Under the pieces are notes generated by a model. It was not told the origin of the DNA. It did no database searches and was given only the letters and a program-made list of their open reading frames with translations. 64,000 nucleotides of DNA, taken from Enterobacter ludwigii. GTDB lineage: Bacteria > Pseudomonadota > Gammaproteobacteria > Enterobacterales > Enterobacteriaceae. The stretch is taken from the NCBI GenBank assembly GCA_900068845.1, contig CEFQ01000001.1, forward strand, positions 62,001-126,000, in the 5' to 3' direction. Made by a program: the position numbers and the translations under genes. Below, piece by piece: positions 9,367-17,896 of this stretch (position 1 is the first letter of the stretch; the number at the start of each line of letters is the position of its first letter).

Positions 9367-10948
9367 CGCTAAAACCCAGCATCATGCCGGTATCTTCATG
9401 CTCCAGCAGATGACAATGCGCCATATAGGCATTTTCAGCGTTAGCGACATAGTTAAATCGCACCAACACTTCGCTGCGCCAGCCGTTGACGCTGACCATG
9501 TCTTTCCAGCCGGCGCGATGTGCCGCTGGCGGCTTGCCGTTTTCTGACAGAATGCGGAACTGCGTGCCGTGGATGTGGAACGGATGCAACATCTGGTCGC
9601 CTTCGCCGGAGATGGTCCACTTCTCCAGCTTGCCTAATTCGACATTGAACATCGGCTTGGTCATGTTGAACGCCTGGCCGTTGATCTTGTTACCATTGTG
9701 GAAATCATACGCGGCGGATTTGTCGTGGCCGCCATGGTCCATCGCCATATCGCCATGGTCCATCGGCTTAGCGCTGTTACTCATGTCCATATTGCCGTGA
9801 TCCATTTTCATGCCGGCCATCGCTTTGTGGCCGTAACGATCCATCAGCGCCTGCATACCTTGCTGATCGAGCTGCGGATCCATCATCAGCTGCAGCCAAC
9901 GGCTTTGCAGGCCGTCAGTGGAAGGGATCGGCGGCAGATCCACCAACTTGTCTGGCAGCGTGCCGCTCGCCATCACACGCAGCGGCAGTATGTTGACCAG
10001 CGGCAGCGGCTGATCGAACGGCGCCAGCGTCATGCCCATCTGCGTGACCGGCAGCGTCACCACGTCGAAGGCTTTGCCATCTGAGGTATCGACCAGCACT
10101 TCAAAACGCTCGCCCGGCAACAGCGGCAGGCTCGAAACTTTCACCGGCTCGGCCAGCAAACCGCCGTCGCTGCCGATCACATACAGCGGACGTTGATCGC
10201 TGGTGGCGATATGCAGTGAACGCGCGTTACAACCGTTGAGCAGGCGCAGGCGCAGCCAGCCGCGTGGGACCGCATGCTGCGGATATTGCACGCCGTTCGT
10301 GAGCATCAGATCGCCGAACCAGCCGACGGCGGCACGCATAATATCAAGCTGATAATCGATTTGCGTGCCCGCTTTGTTCAACTGCTTATCCTGGAAAATC
10401 AGCGGCACATCGTCTTCGCCCCACTGCATCGGCAAACGCAACTGACCGGATGCTTCATCTTCCAGCAGCACTAAACCGGCAAGGCCTTGCGCTACCTGAT
10501 AACCCGTTTTGCCATGTTGATGCGGATGGAACCAGCAGGTCGCGGCGGGTTGATCGGGGGTGAAACTCACCTGACGCGTGGCACCCGGCGCAATGATGCC
10601 CTGCGGGCCACCATCAACATCACCGGGAATTTCCAGTCCATGCCAGTGCAAGGTCGTTGCCTCAGGAAGCTGGTTATGGATATTCACCGTGACGGCTTTT
10701 TCGCGCTGCAGACGCAGCGCGGGACCGAGCAATCCTCCGTTGTAACCCCAGGTTGGCACCGCTTTACCGTTCCATTGGCTGCTGCCGGCCATGGCGGTCA
10801 GCGTGTATTGGCCGCGTGCATCAGGTTCCAAAATGGAAGGGATCGGCAATAAGGGGCGCGTGGCGGCCATTAGTGAACGGCTCCACAGCGGCAGCGCACC
10901 GGCGGCGCTGAGTGCGGCAGTCAATTTTAGAAAATGACGACGTTGCAT
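9359..10948 (-). CDS. cueO: multicopper oxidase CueO
   Basis: CueO is the periplasmic cuprous oxidase that protects against copper. The protein starts at ATG 10948 (529 aa), after GGATAAG, with a Tat signal peptide (RRHFLK, arginines 3-4). Three cupredoxin domains follow. The type-3 copper motif HWHG lies early and the final [13 protein letters not shown] carries the T1 ligands. The third domain holds a Met/His-rich insert ([12 protein letters not shown] and following) characteristic of CueO, used to bind Cu(I). The E. coli protein is 516 aa. A CueR-type promoter lies 30-60 bases upstream. The 3' end overlaps the converging PLP-enzyme gene by eight bases. Confidence 0.95.
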   Translation of the reverse strand: MQRRHFLKLTAALSAAGALPLWSRSLMAATRPLLPIPSILEPDARGQYTLTAMAGSSQWNGKAVPTWGYNGGLLGPALRLQREKAVTVNIHNQLPEATTLHWHGLEIPGDVDGGPQGIIAPGATRQVSFTPDQPAATCWFHPHQHGKTGYQVAQGLAGLVLLEDEASGQLRLPMQWGEDDVPLIFQDKQLNKAGTQIDYQLDIMRAAVGWFGDLMLTNGVQYPQHAVPRGWLRLRLLNGCNARSLHIATSDQRPLYVIGSDGGLLAEPVKVSSLPLLPGERFEVLVDTSDGKAFDVVTLPVTQMGMTLAPFDQPLPLVNILPLRVMASGTLPDKLVDLPPIPSTDGLQSRWLQLMMDPQLDQQGMQALMDRYGHKAMAGMKMDHGNMDMSNSAKPMDHGDMAMDHGGHDKSAAYDFHNGNKINGQAFNMTKPMFNVELGKLEKWTISGEGDQMLHPFHIHGTQFRILSENGKPPAAHRAGWKDMVSVNGWRSEVLVRFNYVANAENAYMAHCHLLEHEDTGMMLGFSVS

Positions 10949-10977
10949 ATTCTTATCCTTATCGTGAATATGGGCAC

Positions 10978-11008
10978 AGCGTAAACCTTTACCCTGCGGG
11001 AGGGTCAA
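10978..11008 (-). promoter_or_regulatory. CueR-type copper-responsive promoter of cueO
   Basis: On the minus strand a TTGACC -35 element (11003-11008) and a TACGCT -10 element (10978-10983) are separated by 19 bases. Such an over-long spacer is typical of MerR-family promoters. Between them lies an imperfect dyad beginning ACC and ending GGT, as in CueR operators of cueO and copA. Confidence 0.7.
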
Positions 11009-11125
11009 GTCCTGAAACAGAATGCGCCGAGAAAAAGCGGGGGAATGGCCCGAAAGGGCAAATTTAGCGGAATAGCGGCAATAACTGTGCTAACGTCAAT
11101 AAATTGTCCCTTGTTGAGAAAGATT

Positions 11126-11473
11126 ATGACGAAAGGCATCAAGATCCTGCTGCTGGCGGGACTCCTTGGCTTCTCCTCCACCAGTTTTGCCCTGAGCGAA
11201 TCCGAAGCTGAAGATCTGGCAGACCTCACCGCCGTATTCGTTTATTTGAAGAACGATTGTGGTTATCAGGATTTGCCGGACGCGCAGATTCGCAAAGCGC
11301 TGGTGTTTTTCGCCCAACAGAACCGTTGGGATTTAAGCAACTACAGTAACTACAATATGAAATCGCTCGGCGAAGAGAGCTATAAAGATTTGAGCGGCAT
11401 CGCCATTACCAACGACAAAAAATGTAAGTCGCTGGCGCGCGATTCGTTGAGTTTACTGGCTTACGTTAAGTAG
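11126..11473 (+). CDS. yacC: YacC family secreted protein
   Basis: This 115-residue protein is nearly collinear with E. coli YacC, whose role is unknown; it is related to the PulS/OutS pilotin-like family. A signal peptide covers about residues 1-22 (hydrophobic LLLAGLLGF, cleavage likely after SFA), so the mature protein is periplasmic. Two cysteines in the mature part could form a disulfide. The ATG at 11126 is chosen because it starts the signal peptide directly; a longer in-frame extension from 11045 would overlap the cueO promoter. In E. coli speE follows next; here the accessory catabolic block begins. Confidence 0.88.
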   Translation: MTKGIKILLLAGLLGFSSTSFALSESEAEDLADLTAVFVYLKNDCGYQDLPDAQIRKALVFFAQQNRWDLSNYSNYNMKSLGEESYKDLSGIAITNDKKCKSLARDSLSLLAYVK

Positions 11474-11482
11474 TGTCGGCTG

Positions 11483-11508
11483 TTGCCCTCTCACATGTAA
11501 GAGGGCAA
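11483..11508. terminator. hairpin between yacC and the DeoR-family gene
   Basis: Perfect nine-base arms TTGCCCTCT (11483-11491) and AGAGGGCAA (11500-11508) with an eight-base loop lie between the converging 3' ends. A T-tract is absent, so strength is uncertain. Confidence 0.55.
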
Positions 11509-11520
11509 GGTTGCAGAATG

Positions 11521-12279
11521 TCAGGTTAATTCCAAACCAATGCCACGCTCACGCAGATCGCGGCACACCGCTTCATCCAGACGGGAATCCGTCACTACAT
11601 CGGTCAGGCTATCAATCGGCGCGGCGCAATAGAGCGACCAGGAACCGTATTTGCTGCTGTCGGCCAGCAGCACACGGCGACGCGCATTGGCGAGCAGATC
11701 CGTCTTCAATCCGGCTTTATCTTCGGTTGGCGTGGTAATACCGCGTTCGATACTCCACGAGTTGCAGCTAACAAAGGCGATATCGGGATTGATGCTGCGC
11801 AACAGACGACGTCCATGTTCACCAATGCATGACTGGCTGGAATCATCGATACGTCCACCAATAATGGTGGTTTCAATCTGCTTAAACTCGGAGAGAAATA
11901 GCGCGATATGCAGATCGGCGGTGATCACGCGCAGCTTGAGGTGCGTCAGCTGGCGCGCCAGCTCCAGCATGGTGGTGCCGGCATCCAGCACCACCGCATC
12001 GCCAGACTGCACGTAGCGGGCGGCAAACTGAGCGATGGCCTGCTTTTCCGCCAGGTTGCGCTGCATCTTTTCCAGCGTGGTAGGCTGATTGGGAATAAAG
12101 CGATTCAGCGTAACGCCGCCGTGGCTGCGGCTAATCACGCCTTCCTTGTCCAGCTTAATCAGATCGCGGCGGATGGTCGCTGGCGAAGCAGAGATCGCGC
12201 TTACCAGCTGTTCAACGGTGACCAAATTATGGCTTTTCAGATAGTCCATAATCTGGTCGAGACGGCTTTGTCCCTTCAT
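11521..12279 (-). CDS. DeoR/GlpR family transcriptional regulator
   Basis: This 252-residue protein has an N-terminal winged helix ([20 protein letters not shown], then [13 protein letters not shown] as recognition helix) and a C-terminal sugar-phosphate-binding DeoR domain with the [10 protein letters not shown] and DSSKYG-type segments. Regulators of this family repress sugar-catabolic operons and are released by a phosphorylated intermediate. It is the last gene of the minus arm, six bases after pdxA2. It is therefore the likely local repressor acting at the palindrome near 14561, but this target is an inference. Confidence 0.88.
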   Translation of the reverse strand: MKGQSRLDQIMDYLKSHNLVTVEQLVSAISASPATIRRDLIKLDKEGVISRSHGGVTLNRFIPNQPTTLEKMQRNLAEKQAIAQFAARYVQSGDAVVLDAGTTMLELARQLTHLKLRVITADLHIALFLSEFKQIETTIIGGRIDDSSQSCIGEHGRRLLRSINPDIAFVSCNSWSIERGITTPTEDKAGLKTDLLANARRRVLLADSSKYGSWSLYCAAPIDSLTDVVTDSRLDEAVCRDLRERGIGLELT

Positions 12280-12285
12280 ATTTCC

Positions 12286-13266
12286 CTATGCAAGCTGCAT
12301 CGCGAGTTTAATGGAGATCGCCATGCTCGCAGAGTTCGCTTTTCCTGTCCAGGCGATATCAAATGCGGTGCCGTGGTCCGCCGATGTGCGGATAAACGGT
12401 AAGCCCGCGGTGATATTAACGCCATCATAAAAGCCCAATAATTTCAGCGGGATATGCCCTTGATCGTGATACATCGCCACCACCATATCGTACTGCCCTT
12501 CCTGGCACTGCAGGAACACGGTATCGGGCGGGCATGGGCCATGCACATCAATGCCCTGTTGTTTCATCGCGTTGATCGCTGGCGCGACGATAGTGATCTC
12601 TTCATCGCCGAACAGACCATTTTCACCGGCATGAGGATTCACCCCCGCCACCGCAATGCGCGGCTTGTCGAAACCGACGCGGCGCAGGAAGCTGTCGGCC
12701 ATGCCGATCACCGTCTGAATGCGTTCACCGTTTAAGGTATCGAGGAACTTACGCAGCGCGATATGCGTGGTGACGTGAATCACCTTCAGCTTATCGGTGT
12801 AAAGCACCATGGCGTAATTTTTGGTGTTGGTCAGCTGTGCCAGCAGTTCGGTGTGACCGGGATAAAGGTGGCCCGCCGAATGCAGTGCCTCTTTATTTAA
12901 CGGTGCGGTGGCAATCGCCTGTACGTCTCCCGCCAGGGCCAGTTCAGTGGCGCGTTTAACGCAGCGCCAGGCCAGATCGCCCGCCTCTTTCTGCACCACG
13001 CCCGGTTTTAACGCATCGGCATCCGCCAGCGGTTCATCAATCACGTTGATAATGCCTGGCGCAAAATGCGCCTCGCTAACCTGATCCAGCACGCGCAGTT
13101 CTGCCTGCGGCGTAACGTTCAGCGCCATTACCCGACGCAGCGTATTGGCGCAGCCAACCACTACGGCAGGTACGCCCGCTAACTCACCTTCAGCCAGCGC
13201 TTTAATGATGATCTCCGGGCCGATGCCCGCCGGATCGCCCATGGTAATCGCAATAATTTTACTCAC
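12286..13266 (-). CDS. pdxA2: 4-phospho-D-threonate/erythronate 3-dehydrogenase (PdxA2)
   Basis: This 326-residue PdxA-family enzyme is expected to oxidise a 4-phosphorylated C4 acid with NAD and release CO2, giving dihydroxyacetone phosphate. PdxA2 with a DUF1537 kinase is known for D-threonate and D-erythronate catabolism. MGDPAGIGPE opens the protein, and the metal-ligand histidines lie in YPGHTELLAQL and AMYHDQGHIPLK. It is distinguished from biosynthetic PdxA mainly by context. The GTG at 13266 is chosen: AGGAG precedes it by seven bases, it gives the family start SKIIAITMGDP, and it overlaps the kinase stop. Confidence 0.85.
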   Translation of the reverse strand: MSKIIAITMGDPAGIGPEIIIKALAEGELAGVPAVVVGCANTLRRVMALNVTPQAELRVLDQVSEAHFAPGIINVIDEPLADADALKPGVVQKEAGDLAWRCVKRATELALAGDVQAIATAPLNKEALHSAGHLYPGHTELLAQLTNTKNYAMVLYTDKLKVIHVTTHIALRKFLDTLNGERIQTVIGMADSFLRRVGFDKPRIAVAGVNPHAGENGLFGDEEITIVAPAINAMKQQGIDVHGPCPPDTVFLQCQEGQYDMVVAMYHDQGHIPLKLLGFYDGVNITAGLPFIRTSADHGTAFDIAWTGKANSASMAISIKLAMQLA

Positions 13267-14518
13267 TCGACTTCTCCTCAATAAAACGAATGGCTTCTAC
13301 CAGGGTGTTTTCATCGCCAAAGCCACCTGCTTTGGTCATCACCGGCAGGTGTAATTCACTGTTAAGCAGAACCCCGTGCGGCACGCAGCCCGCGACCAGG
13401 CCCTGAATCTGAAAACCGCTGGCGCCCAATGCCTGCGCCACGGCAATCGCCACATCGCCACCCGAAAGATAGAGTCCGGCGGGCTGTACGTTGCGACAAA
13501 CGCTGCGGGTGATGTCGGCCAGAAACTGGCAGATGCGCTCGCCCAGCGCCTGGCGAGAAACCTGATGCTGCTGGCAAAGCTGTTCAATCTCATGGCGTTG
13601 ATCGGCATGCTGTGTCGTGCGCACCACGCAATGTACGCCGTCGCGCAGCGCCTGCTGCATCGCCTGTTGCCAGACGGCGGCGGCTGGCCAGGCCGGCTGA
13701 GCAAACAGCTGGCGGATATCAATGTCGATGATGCGAATGTCCCGCTGGCTGGCGAGACGCGCGATCTGCTGCTGCGCAATCGCGCTCATTGATCCCACCA
13801 GCGCCAGCACCGGGCGCGGCTGTCGGCAAGCCAGCAACGCGCCCAGCGCATCGCTTAATCCCGAGGCTCCAACCAACAGCGGCCGCGTCTCAAGCGTGGC
13901 GGCAGCCGCCATTAATAAGGCGATGTCAGCATCCCGCTCGATATCCACCACCAGCACGCCTTGTTTACTCGCCAGCACCTGCGCCAGCTCAGTGCCGCGC
14001 AGCGTGGCGAGATCAAGGGTTTCACCCGCCAGCGCCAGCGTGGTCAGCACGTTGCTGCTGGTCACCGGCGTTTTGGGATCGCTGGCGAACTCGGTATCGA
14101 TCAACGGCTGCTGATGGATCCACACCTCACCGTTACGCGTGGTGCGGCCAAGTTTCGGCACCGCCGGCACCACTAAGGCTAATTTTTTGCCGCTGGCCTG
14201 CATCGCAGCAGCGATTTCCGCGCCAGCATTGCCGCGCAACGTGGAATCGATCTTCTTAAACAGCCAGCCGTCGTGGACGATCGCCTGATGCTGTTCAACC
14301 GCCGCAACCGTGCGCCGCGCCGCTTCCTGCGCGCAGACTGCCCGGCTATCGGTGCTGATCACCCACACATCGGCGGCAGTGGCATCGTGCCGCGTGCCGC
14401 TATCAAACAGCACATGCACGCGCGCTCCGGCTCGCGCTAACCCGCTGCCCGCGTCATTAGCGCCGGTAAAATCATCGGCAATCACCAGGACTGGCGTTTT
14501 CCATGGCAGTGAAGTCAT
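13259..14518 (-). CDS. dtnK: four-carbon acid sugar kinase (DUF1537; D-threonate kinase type)
   Basis: This 419-residue protein of the DUF1537 kinase family phosphorylates four-carbon sugar acids such as D-threonate or D-erythronate at O4. The N-terminal domain has VIADDFTGANDAG and the C-terminal nucleotide-binding domain has LSGGDVAIAVAQALGA and VPHGVLL. The start is ATG 14518, six bases after CAGGAG; the longer in-frame extension has no RBS. Its 3' end overlaps pdxA2, so kinase and dehydrogenase are coupled. The exact C4 acid (threonate or erythronate, D or L) cannot be read from sequence, so the symbol is provisional. Confidence 0.8.
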   Translation of the reverse strand: MTSLPWKTPVLVIADDFTGANDAGSGLARAGARVHVLFDSGTRHDATAADVWVISTDSRAVCAQEAARRTVAAVEQHQAIVHDGWLFKKIDSTLRGNAGAEIAAAMQASGKKLALVVPAVPKLGRTTRNGEVWIHQQPLIDTEFASDPKTPVTSSNVLTTLALAGETLDLATLRGTELAQVLASKQGVLVVDIERDADIALLMAAAATLETRPLLVGASGLSDALGALLACRQPRPVLALVGSMSAIAQQQIARLASQRDIRIIDIDIRQLFAQPAWPAAAVWQQAMQQALRDGVHCVVRTTQHADQRHEIEQLCQQHQVSRQALGERICQFLADITRSVCRNVQPAGLYLSGGDVAIAVAQALGASGFQIQGLVAGCVPHGVLLNSELHLPVMTKAGGFGDENTLVEAIRFIEEKSSE

Positions 14519-14551
14519 TTTTGCTCCTGTTCGGCGGCTGCCGTGTCGCAA

Positions 14552-14580
14552 TGATTATATTCAATCATGATTGATTATAT
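14552..14580. promoter_or_regulatory. candidate operator between the divergent catabolic arms
   Basis: A perfect 14-base palindrome TCAATCATGATTGA (14561-14574) is flanked by direct repeats TGATTATAT (14552-14560 and 14572-14580). It lies in the AT-rich 186-base gap between the dtnK-like and Fe-alcohol dehydrogenase starts. The neighbouring DeoR-family protein is the natural candidate to bind it (inference). Confidence 0.6.
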
Positions 14581-14595
14581 GTGAGCAAGATCAAA
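14580..14595. promoter_or_regulatory. CRP-like site of the divergent catabolic region
   Basis: TGTGA (14580-14584), six bases, then TCAAA (14591-14595) match nine of ten positions of the TGTGA-N6-TCACA consensus. This would put one or both arms under catabolite control. Confidence 0.55.
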
Positions 14596-14704
14596 TTAAT
14601 CGAAATCAATTTGTCCTATAAAATTAGGCACTGTAGTGATGGACCTCGCGCTGTTTGAGCAAAACTAATCATTCAAGCGCGAAAAAACGCGATAAGGGCA
14701 AGTA

Positions 14705-15853
14705 ATGAATATTAACAGCACCGTGATCAGTGGCTTTCAGGCGCTGAATGACCTCCGCTATATACTGCAAGGCAAAGAAAAAGCTCTGCTGGTGACCGAT
14801 AAGAATATCGAAGGCATTCCAGCGGTTCAGGCGCTGATCGCCCAACTGAAGCAGCAGATTCCCAGCCTGAGCATCGTCAATACGGTGCCGCCAGAGCCAA
14901 GCCAGCATGATGTGGCGGCGATTGTTGCCGCGCTGCCGAGCACCGATGTCGATCTGGTGATTGGCGTTGGCGGCGGCAGCGTGCTGGATGTCGCTAAGCT
15001 GCTCTCTATTCTGTGTGTCGACAATGCGCCCACGCTGGATGCGCTGCTGGCCGGTGAAAAACCGCTGACGCGCACCACCTCGCTGCTGATTCCGACCACC
15101 GCAGGTACCGGGTCGGAAGCCACGCCGAATGCGATTCTGGCGATCCCGGAGAAAGAGACCAAAGTTGGCATTATCTCGCCGGTAATGCTGCCCGATTACG
15201 TCGCGCTGGTGCCGGAGCTGACCACCAGCATGCCGCCGCATATCGCCTCTTCTACCGGGATTGATGCGCTGTGCCACCTGATCGAGTGCTTTACCGCCAC
15301 CGTGGCGAATCCGGTGAGCGATAACTATGCGCTGATCGGCATGAAAAAGCTGTTTGCCAGCCTCGAAACCACCCTTGCCGAGCCGGACAATCTTGATGCG
15401 CGCCTGAATATGCTGTGGGCTTCTTATTATGGCGGCGCGTCGATTGCCCACGCCGGTACGCATCTGGTGCACGCGATGTCTTATCCGCTAGGCGGCAAAT
15501 ATCACCTGCCGCACGGTGTTGCCAACGCCATTCTTCTCGCGCCGTGCATGCGCTTTGTGCGCCCGGCGGCGGTGAGCAAATTCGCGCAGGCTTACGATCT
15601 GCTGCCGGATGCCGATACCTCGCTGGATGATGAGGCCAAATCCCACGCATTGGTTAAGTACTTCGCCGCGCTGGTAAAACGCCTGAAGCTGCCCGCCAGC
15701 CTCGAGGAGCTTGGCATCGGCCCGGATCACTTGCCGTATCTGGTCGAAGCCGCGCTCGACGTGCAGCGCCTGATGAAGAATGTACCGATGAAAGTGGGCG
15801 CTGATGACGTACGCAACGTCTACCTGACGCTGTTTCCGGCGTTAAATCATTAA
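14705..15853 (+). CDS. iron-containing alcohol dehydrogenase
   Basis: This 382-residue group III (Fe-dependent) alcohol dehydrogenase has NAD-binding GVGGGSVLDVAK (87-98) and TTAGTGSEAT (131-140). The metal ligands are D187, H191, H256 and H270, all in place. Such enzymes interconvert short aldehydes and alcohols, including glycolaldehyde, lactaldehyde and hydroxy-acid semialdehydes. It is the first gene of the rightward arm, and the aldolase follows 17 bases later. In this context it probably handles the aldehyde released by that aldolase, or oxidises the pathway substrate; this is an inference. Confidence 0.87.
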   Translation: MNINSTVISGFQALNDLRYILQGKEKALLVTDKNIEGIPAVQALIAQLKQQIPSLSIVNTVPPEPSQHDVAAIVAALPSTDVDLVIGVGGGSVLDVAKLLSILCVDNAPTLDALLAGEKPLTRTTSLLIPTTAGTGSEATPNAILAIPEKETKVGIISPVMLPDYVALVPELTTSMPPHIASSTGIDALCHLIECFTATVANPVSDNYALIGMKKLFASLETTLAEPDNLDARLNMLWASYYGGASIAHAGTHLVHAMSYPLGGKYHLPHGVANAILLAPCMRFVRPAAVSKFAQAYDLLPDADTSLDDEAKSHALVKYFAALVKRLKLPASLEELGIGPDHLPYLVEAALDVQRLMKNVPMKVGADDVRNVYLTLFPALNH

Positions 15854-15870
15854 GAAGGATTGAGGACAAC

Positions 15871-16755
15871 ATGAGTGACAAAATTCAGGGCGTATTAACC
15901 GCCATCGTAACCACCTTCGATCGCGACGGTGCTTTTAATCCTGCCGCCCAGCGCGAACAGGTGAAACGTCAGCTTAGCGTTGGCAACGGCATCTTTTGCG
16001 GCGGTACCAACGGCGAATTCTTCGTGTTAAACGAGCAGGAGAAGCTGGCGGTGACGCAAACCTGCGTTGATGAAGTCAACGGCAGCGCGCCGGTGGTGGC
16101 GCACATTGGTGAGATCTCCACGCGTGAAACTATTCGCCTTGGCAAACAAGTGGCGAAACTCGGCGTGGATGCGGTTTCAGTGATCACGCCCTATTTCGTG
16201 CCGCTCAAGCAGGAAGAGCTGATTGCTCATTACCGCGCGGTGGCTGACGCCATCGACGTGCCGCTGTTCCTTTACAACATCCCGGCGCGCACCGGCAATA
16301 CGCTGCAACCGGAAACCGTACGCACGCTGGCAGCGCATCCCAACATTATCGGCATCAAAGATAGCGCGGGCAGCTATGAAAGCCTGAGCGGCTTCCTGCA
16401 AGCCGCCCAAGGTAGCGAAAACTTCGACGTGCTAAACGGCCCGGATTCGCTGATTCATCAGGGTTTCGTCGACGGTTGCTCGGCCTGCATTTCTGGCCTC
16501 GCCAACGTCGCACCCGCAGAGATCAATGCGATCTGGGCGCGCTTCCACGCGGGCGACATCGAAGGTTCTCGTTCAGCGCAGGAAAATGTCACTGGCTTGC
16601 GCACCGATCTGTATAGCGTGGGCTTCTCGCCAGCAGCAGTGAAAAAAGCCGTGACGCTGCTCGGCTTTGATGTCGGCGACAGCCGTTATGCGGTGAGTTT
16701 CTCTGCCGATGAAGAGCAGGAGATTCGTAAGATTGTGAATCAATATTTGCATTAA
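15871..16755 (+). CDS. dihydrodipicolinate synthase/N-acetylneuraminate lyase family aldolase
   Basis: This 294-residue class I aldolase of the DapA/NanA family has Schiff-base lysine K163 (GIKDSAG), catalytic Y135 and R140 (YNIPARTG), and the carboxylate-binding loop GGTNGE (44-49) for a pyruvate unit. DapA itself has GTTGE at that loop, so the TN variant and the catabolic neighbourhood argue against lysine biosynthesis. It likely cleaves, dehydrates or condenses a 2-keto-3-deoxy sugar acid. GAGGA precedes the ATG by four bases. A 143-base palindrome-rich gap follows before the next gene. Confidence 0.87.
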   Translation: MSDKIQGVLTAIVTTFDRDGAFNPAAQREQVKRQLSVGNGIFCGGTNGEFFVLNEQEKLAVTQTCVDEVNGSAPVVAHIGEISTRETIRLGKQVAKLGVDAVSVITPYFVPLKQEELIAHYRAVADAIDVPLFLYNIPARTGNTLQPETVRTLAAHPNIIGIKDSAGSYESLSGFLQAAQGSENFDVLNGPDSLIHQGFVDGCSACISGLANVAPAEINAIWARFHAGDIEGSRSAQENVTGLRTDLYSVGFSPAAVKKAVTLLGFDVGDSRYAVSFSADEEQEIRKIVNQYLH

Positions 16756-16765
16756 TTAGCGTGTT

Positions 16766-16848
16766 CGCCATAAAGGCGTGATGCCGATTTCAATCGGCGC
16801 ACATTTCGTAGCGGCGCGATTTATCGCGCAATAAATTGCGCCGCTACG
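16766..16848. repeat. array of three intergenic palindromes
   Basis: Three hairpins follow one another. The first is CGCC-ATAAA-GGCG (16766-16778). The second is a perfect GCCGATT-TC-AATCGGC (16783-16798). The third is a long one with 17-base arms (16807-16823 and 16832-16848, beginning CGTAGCGGCGC, one mismatch) around the loop TCGCGCAA. They fill the gap between the aldolase and hydroxyacid dehydrogenase genes and look like REP/BIME-type intergenic repeats rather than a terminator, as no T-tract follows. Confidence 0.65.
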
Positions 16849-16898
16849 ATGCTTGCGCGCTGTGGGAACGGTATTAACTTTTAACATCGGGAAGAATT

Positions 16899-17852
16899 AT
16901 GAAAGTCATCTGTACTTCACCGTCGTTCGCGAAATATGACACGGCACCGATTGAAACCCTGCAACAGCACGGTTTTGAACTGATCACGCTGCCTGCCGAT
17001 GCGCCGCTTAGCGCACTTGAGCCGCATCTGGCCGACACCGTAGCGCTGATCGTGGCCTTTACCGACGTCAATCCGCAGCTGCTGGCCTTAGCACCGCAGC
17101 TGAAAATCGTCTGTAAGCACGGCGTGGGCGTCGATAACATCGATCTGGACGCCACGCGCGCGCGTGGTATTTATGTCACCAACGTGCCGGATGCTAACAA
17201 ACATGCGGTGGCCGATTTCGCCTTTGCTCTGATTCTCAACAGCGCGCGCCAGATCACTCAGGCAGCCGTTGAAACCCGGGCCGGCAATTGGCCACGTATT
17301 TTTGCCACCGACGTCTACGGAAAAACCCTTGGCATCATTGGGTTGGGCAATATTGGCAAACAGGTCGCGCTGCGCGCTAAAGGCTTTAATATGCGAGTAA
17401 TCGCTTTTGATTTTTATCCCGACAAGACGTTTGCGGCCGAGCATGGCGTTGAGTTTGTCACGCTGGATCAGCTGACTGAAAGCAGCGACTTCATCACCCT
17501 GCACATGCCGCTCACCGACAAAACGCACAACCTGTTTGATGCCGCACGGCTGAAACGTATGAAGAAGAGTGCCTTCCTGATTAATGCCTCACGCGGCGGC
17601 GTGGTGAATGAGCAGGATCTCTATCAGGCGCTGCTGGATAACGTGATTGCCGGAGCGGCGGCTGATGTGTTCGTGCAGGAACCGCTCACCGAGCATCCGC
17701 TGTTCACCCTCAGCAACTTCATTCCCACCGCGCATATCGCCGGTTACACCGATGGCGCCATCAGCGCGATTGGGGAGCGTTGCGTGGCGCAAATCGTGCA
17801 GTGCATTCAACAGGGCGCACGCCCGGTCAACGTGATGAACGGGCTGGAATAA
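16899..17852 (+). CDS. D-2-hydroxyacid dehydrogenase (phosphoglycerate dehydrogenase-like)
   Basis: This 317-residue NAD-dependent dehydrogenase of the D-isomer 2-hydroxyacid family has Rossmann motif GLGNIG (148-153) with an acidic residue D171 at the end of the second strand, favouring NAD. The catalytic triad R232 (NASRGG), E261 and H279 (TAHIAGYT) is complete. It has no ACT domain, so it is not the full-length serine-pathway SerA. Its setting suggests oxidation or reduction of a sugar-derived 2-hydroxy acid. It is followed by a transporter gene after 44 bases, in the same direction. Confidence 0.86.
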   Translation: MKVICTSPSFAKYDTAPIETLQQHGFELITLPADAPLSALEPHLADTVALIVAFTDVNPQLLALAPQLKIVCKHGVGVDNIDLDATRARGIYVTNVPDANKHAVADFAFALILNSARQITQAAVETRAGNWPRIFATDVYGKTLGIIGLGNIGKQVALRAKGFNMRVIAFDFYPDKTFAAEHGVEFVTLDQLTESSDFITLHMPLTDKTHNLFDAARLKRMKKSAFLINASRGGVVNEQDLYQALLDNVIAGAAADVFVQEPLTEHPLFTLSNFIPTAHIAGYTDGAISAIGERCVAQIVQCIQQGARPVNVMNGLE

Positions 17853-17896
17853 CCCGCCAACTTACCCTGAAACCCTTTTTCGAGTGGATAATTATT

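Noticed and set aside
12286..13266. Biosynthetic pdxA (pyridoxal phosphate synthesis)
   Set aside because: It overlaps a DUF1537 kinase and is followed by a DeoR regulator, the known context of PdxA2; true pdxA normally lies with surA and ksgA.
15871..16755. Biosynthetic dapA
   Set aside because: The carboxylate loop is GGTNGE rather than GTTGE and the gene sits in a catabolic operon; the biosynthetic role is unlikely.
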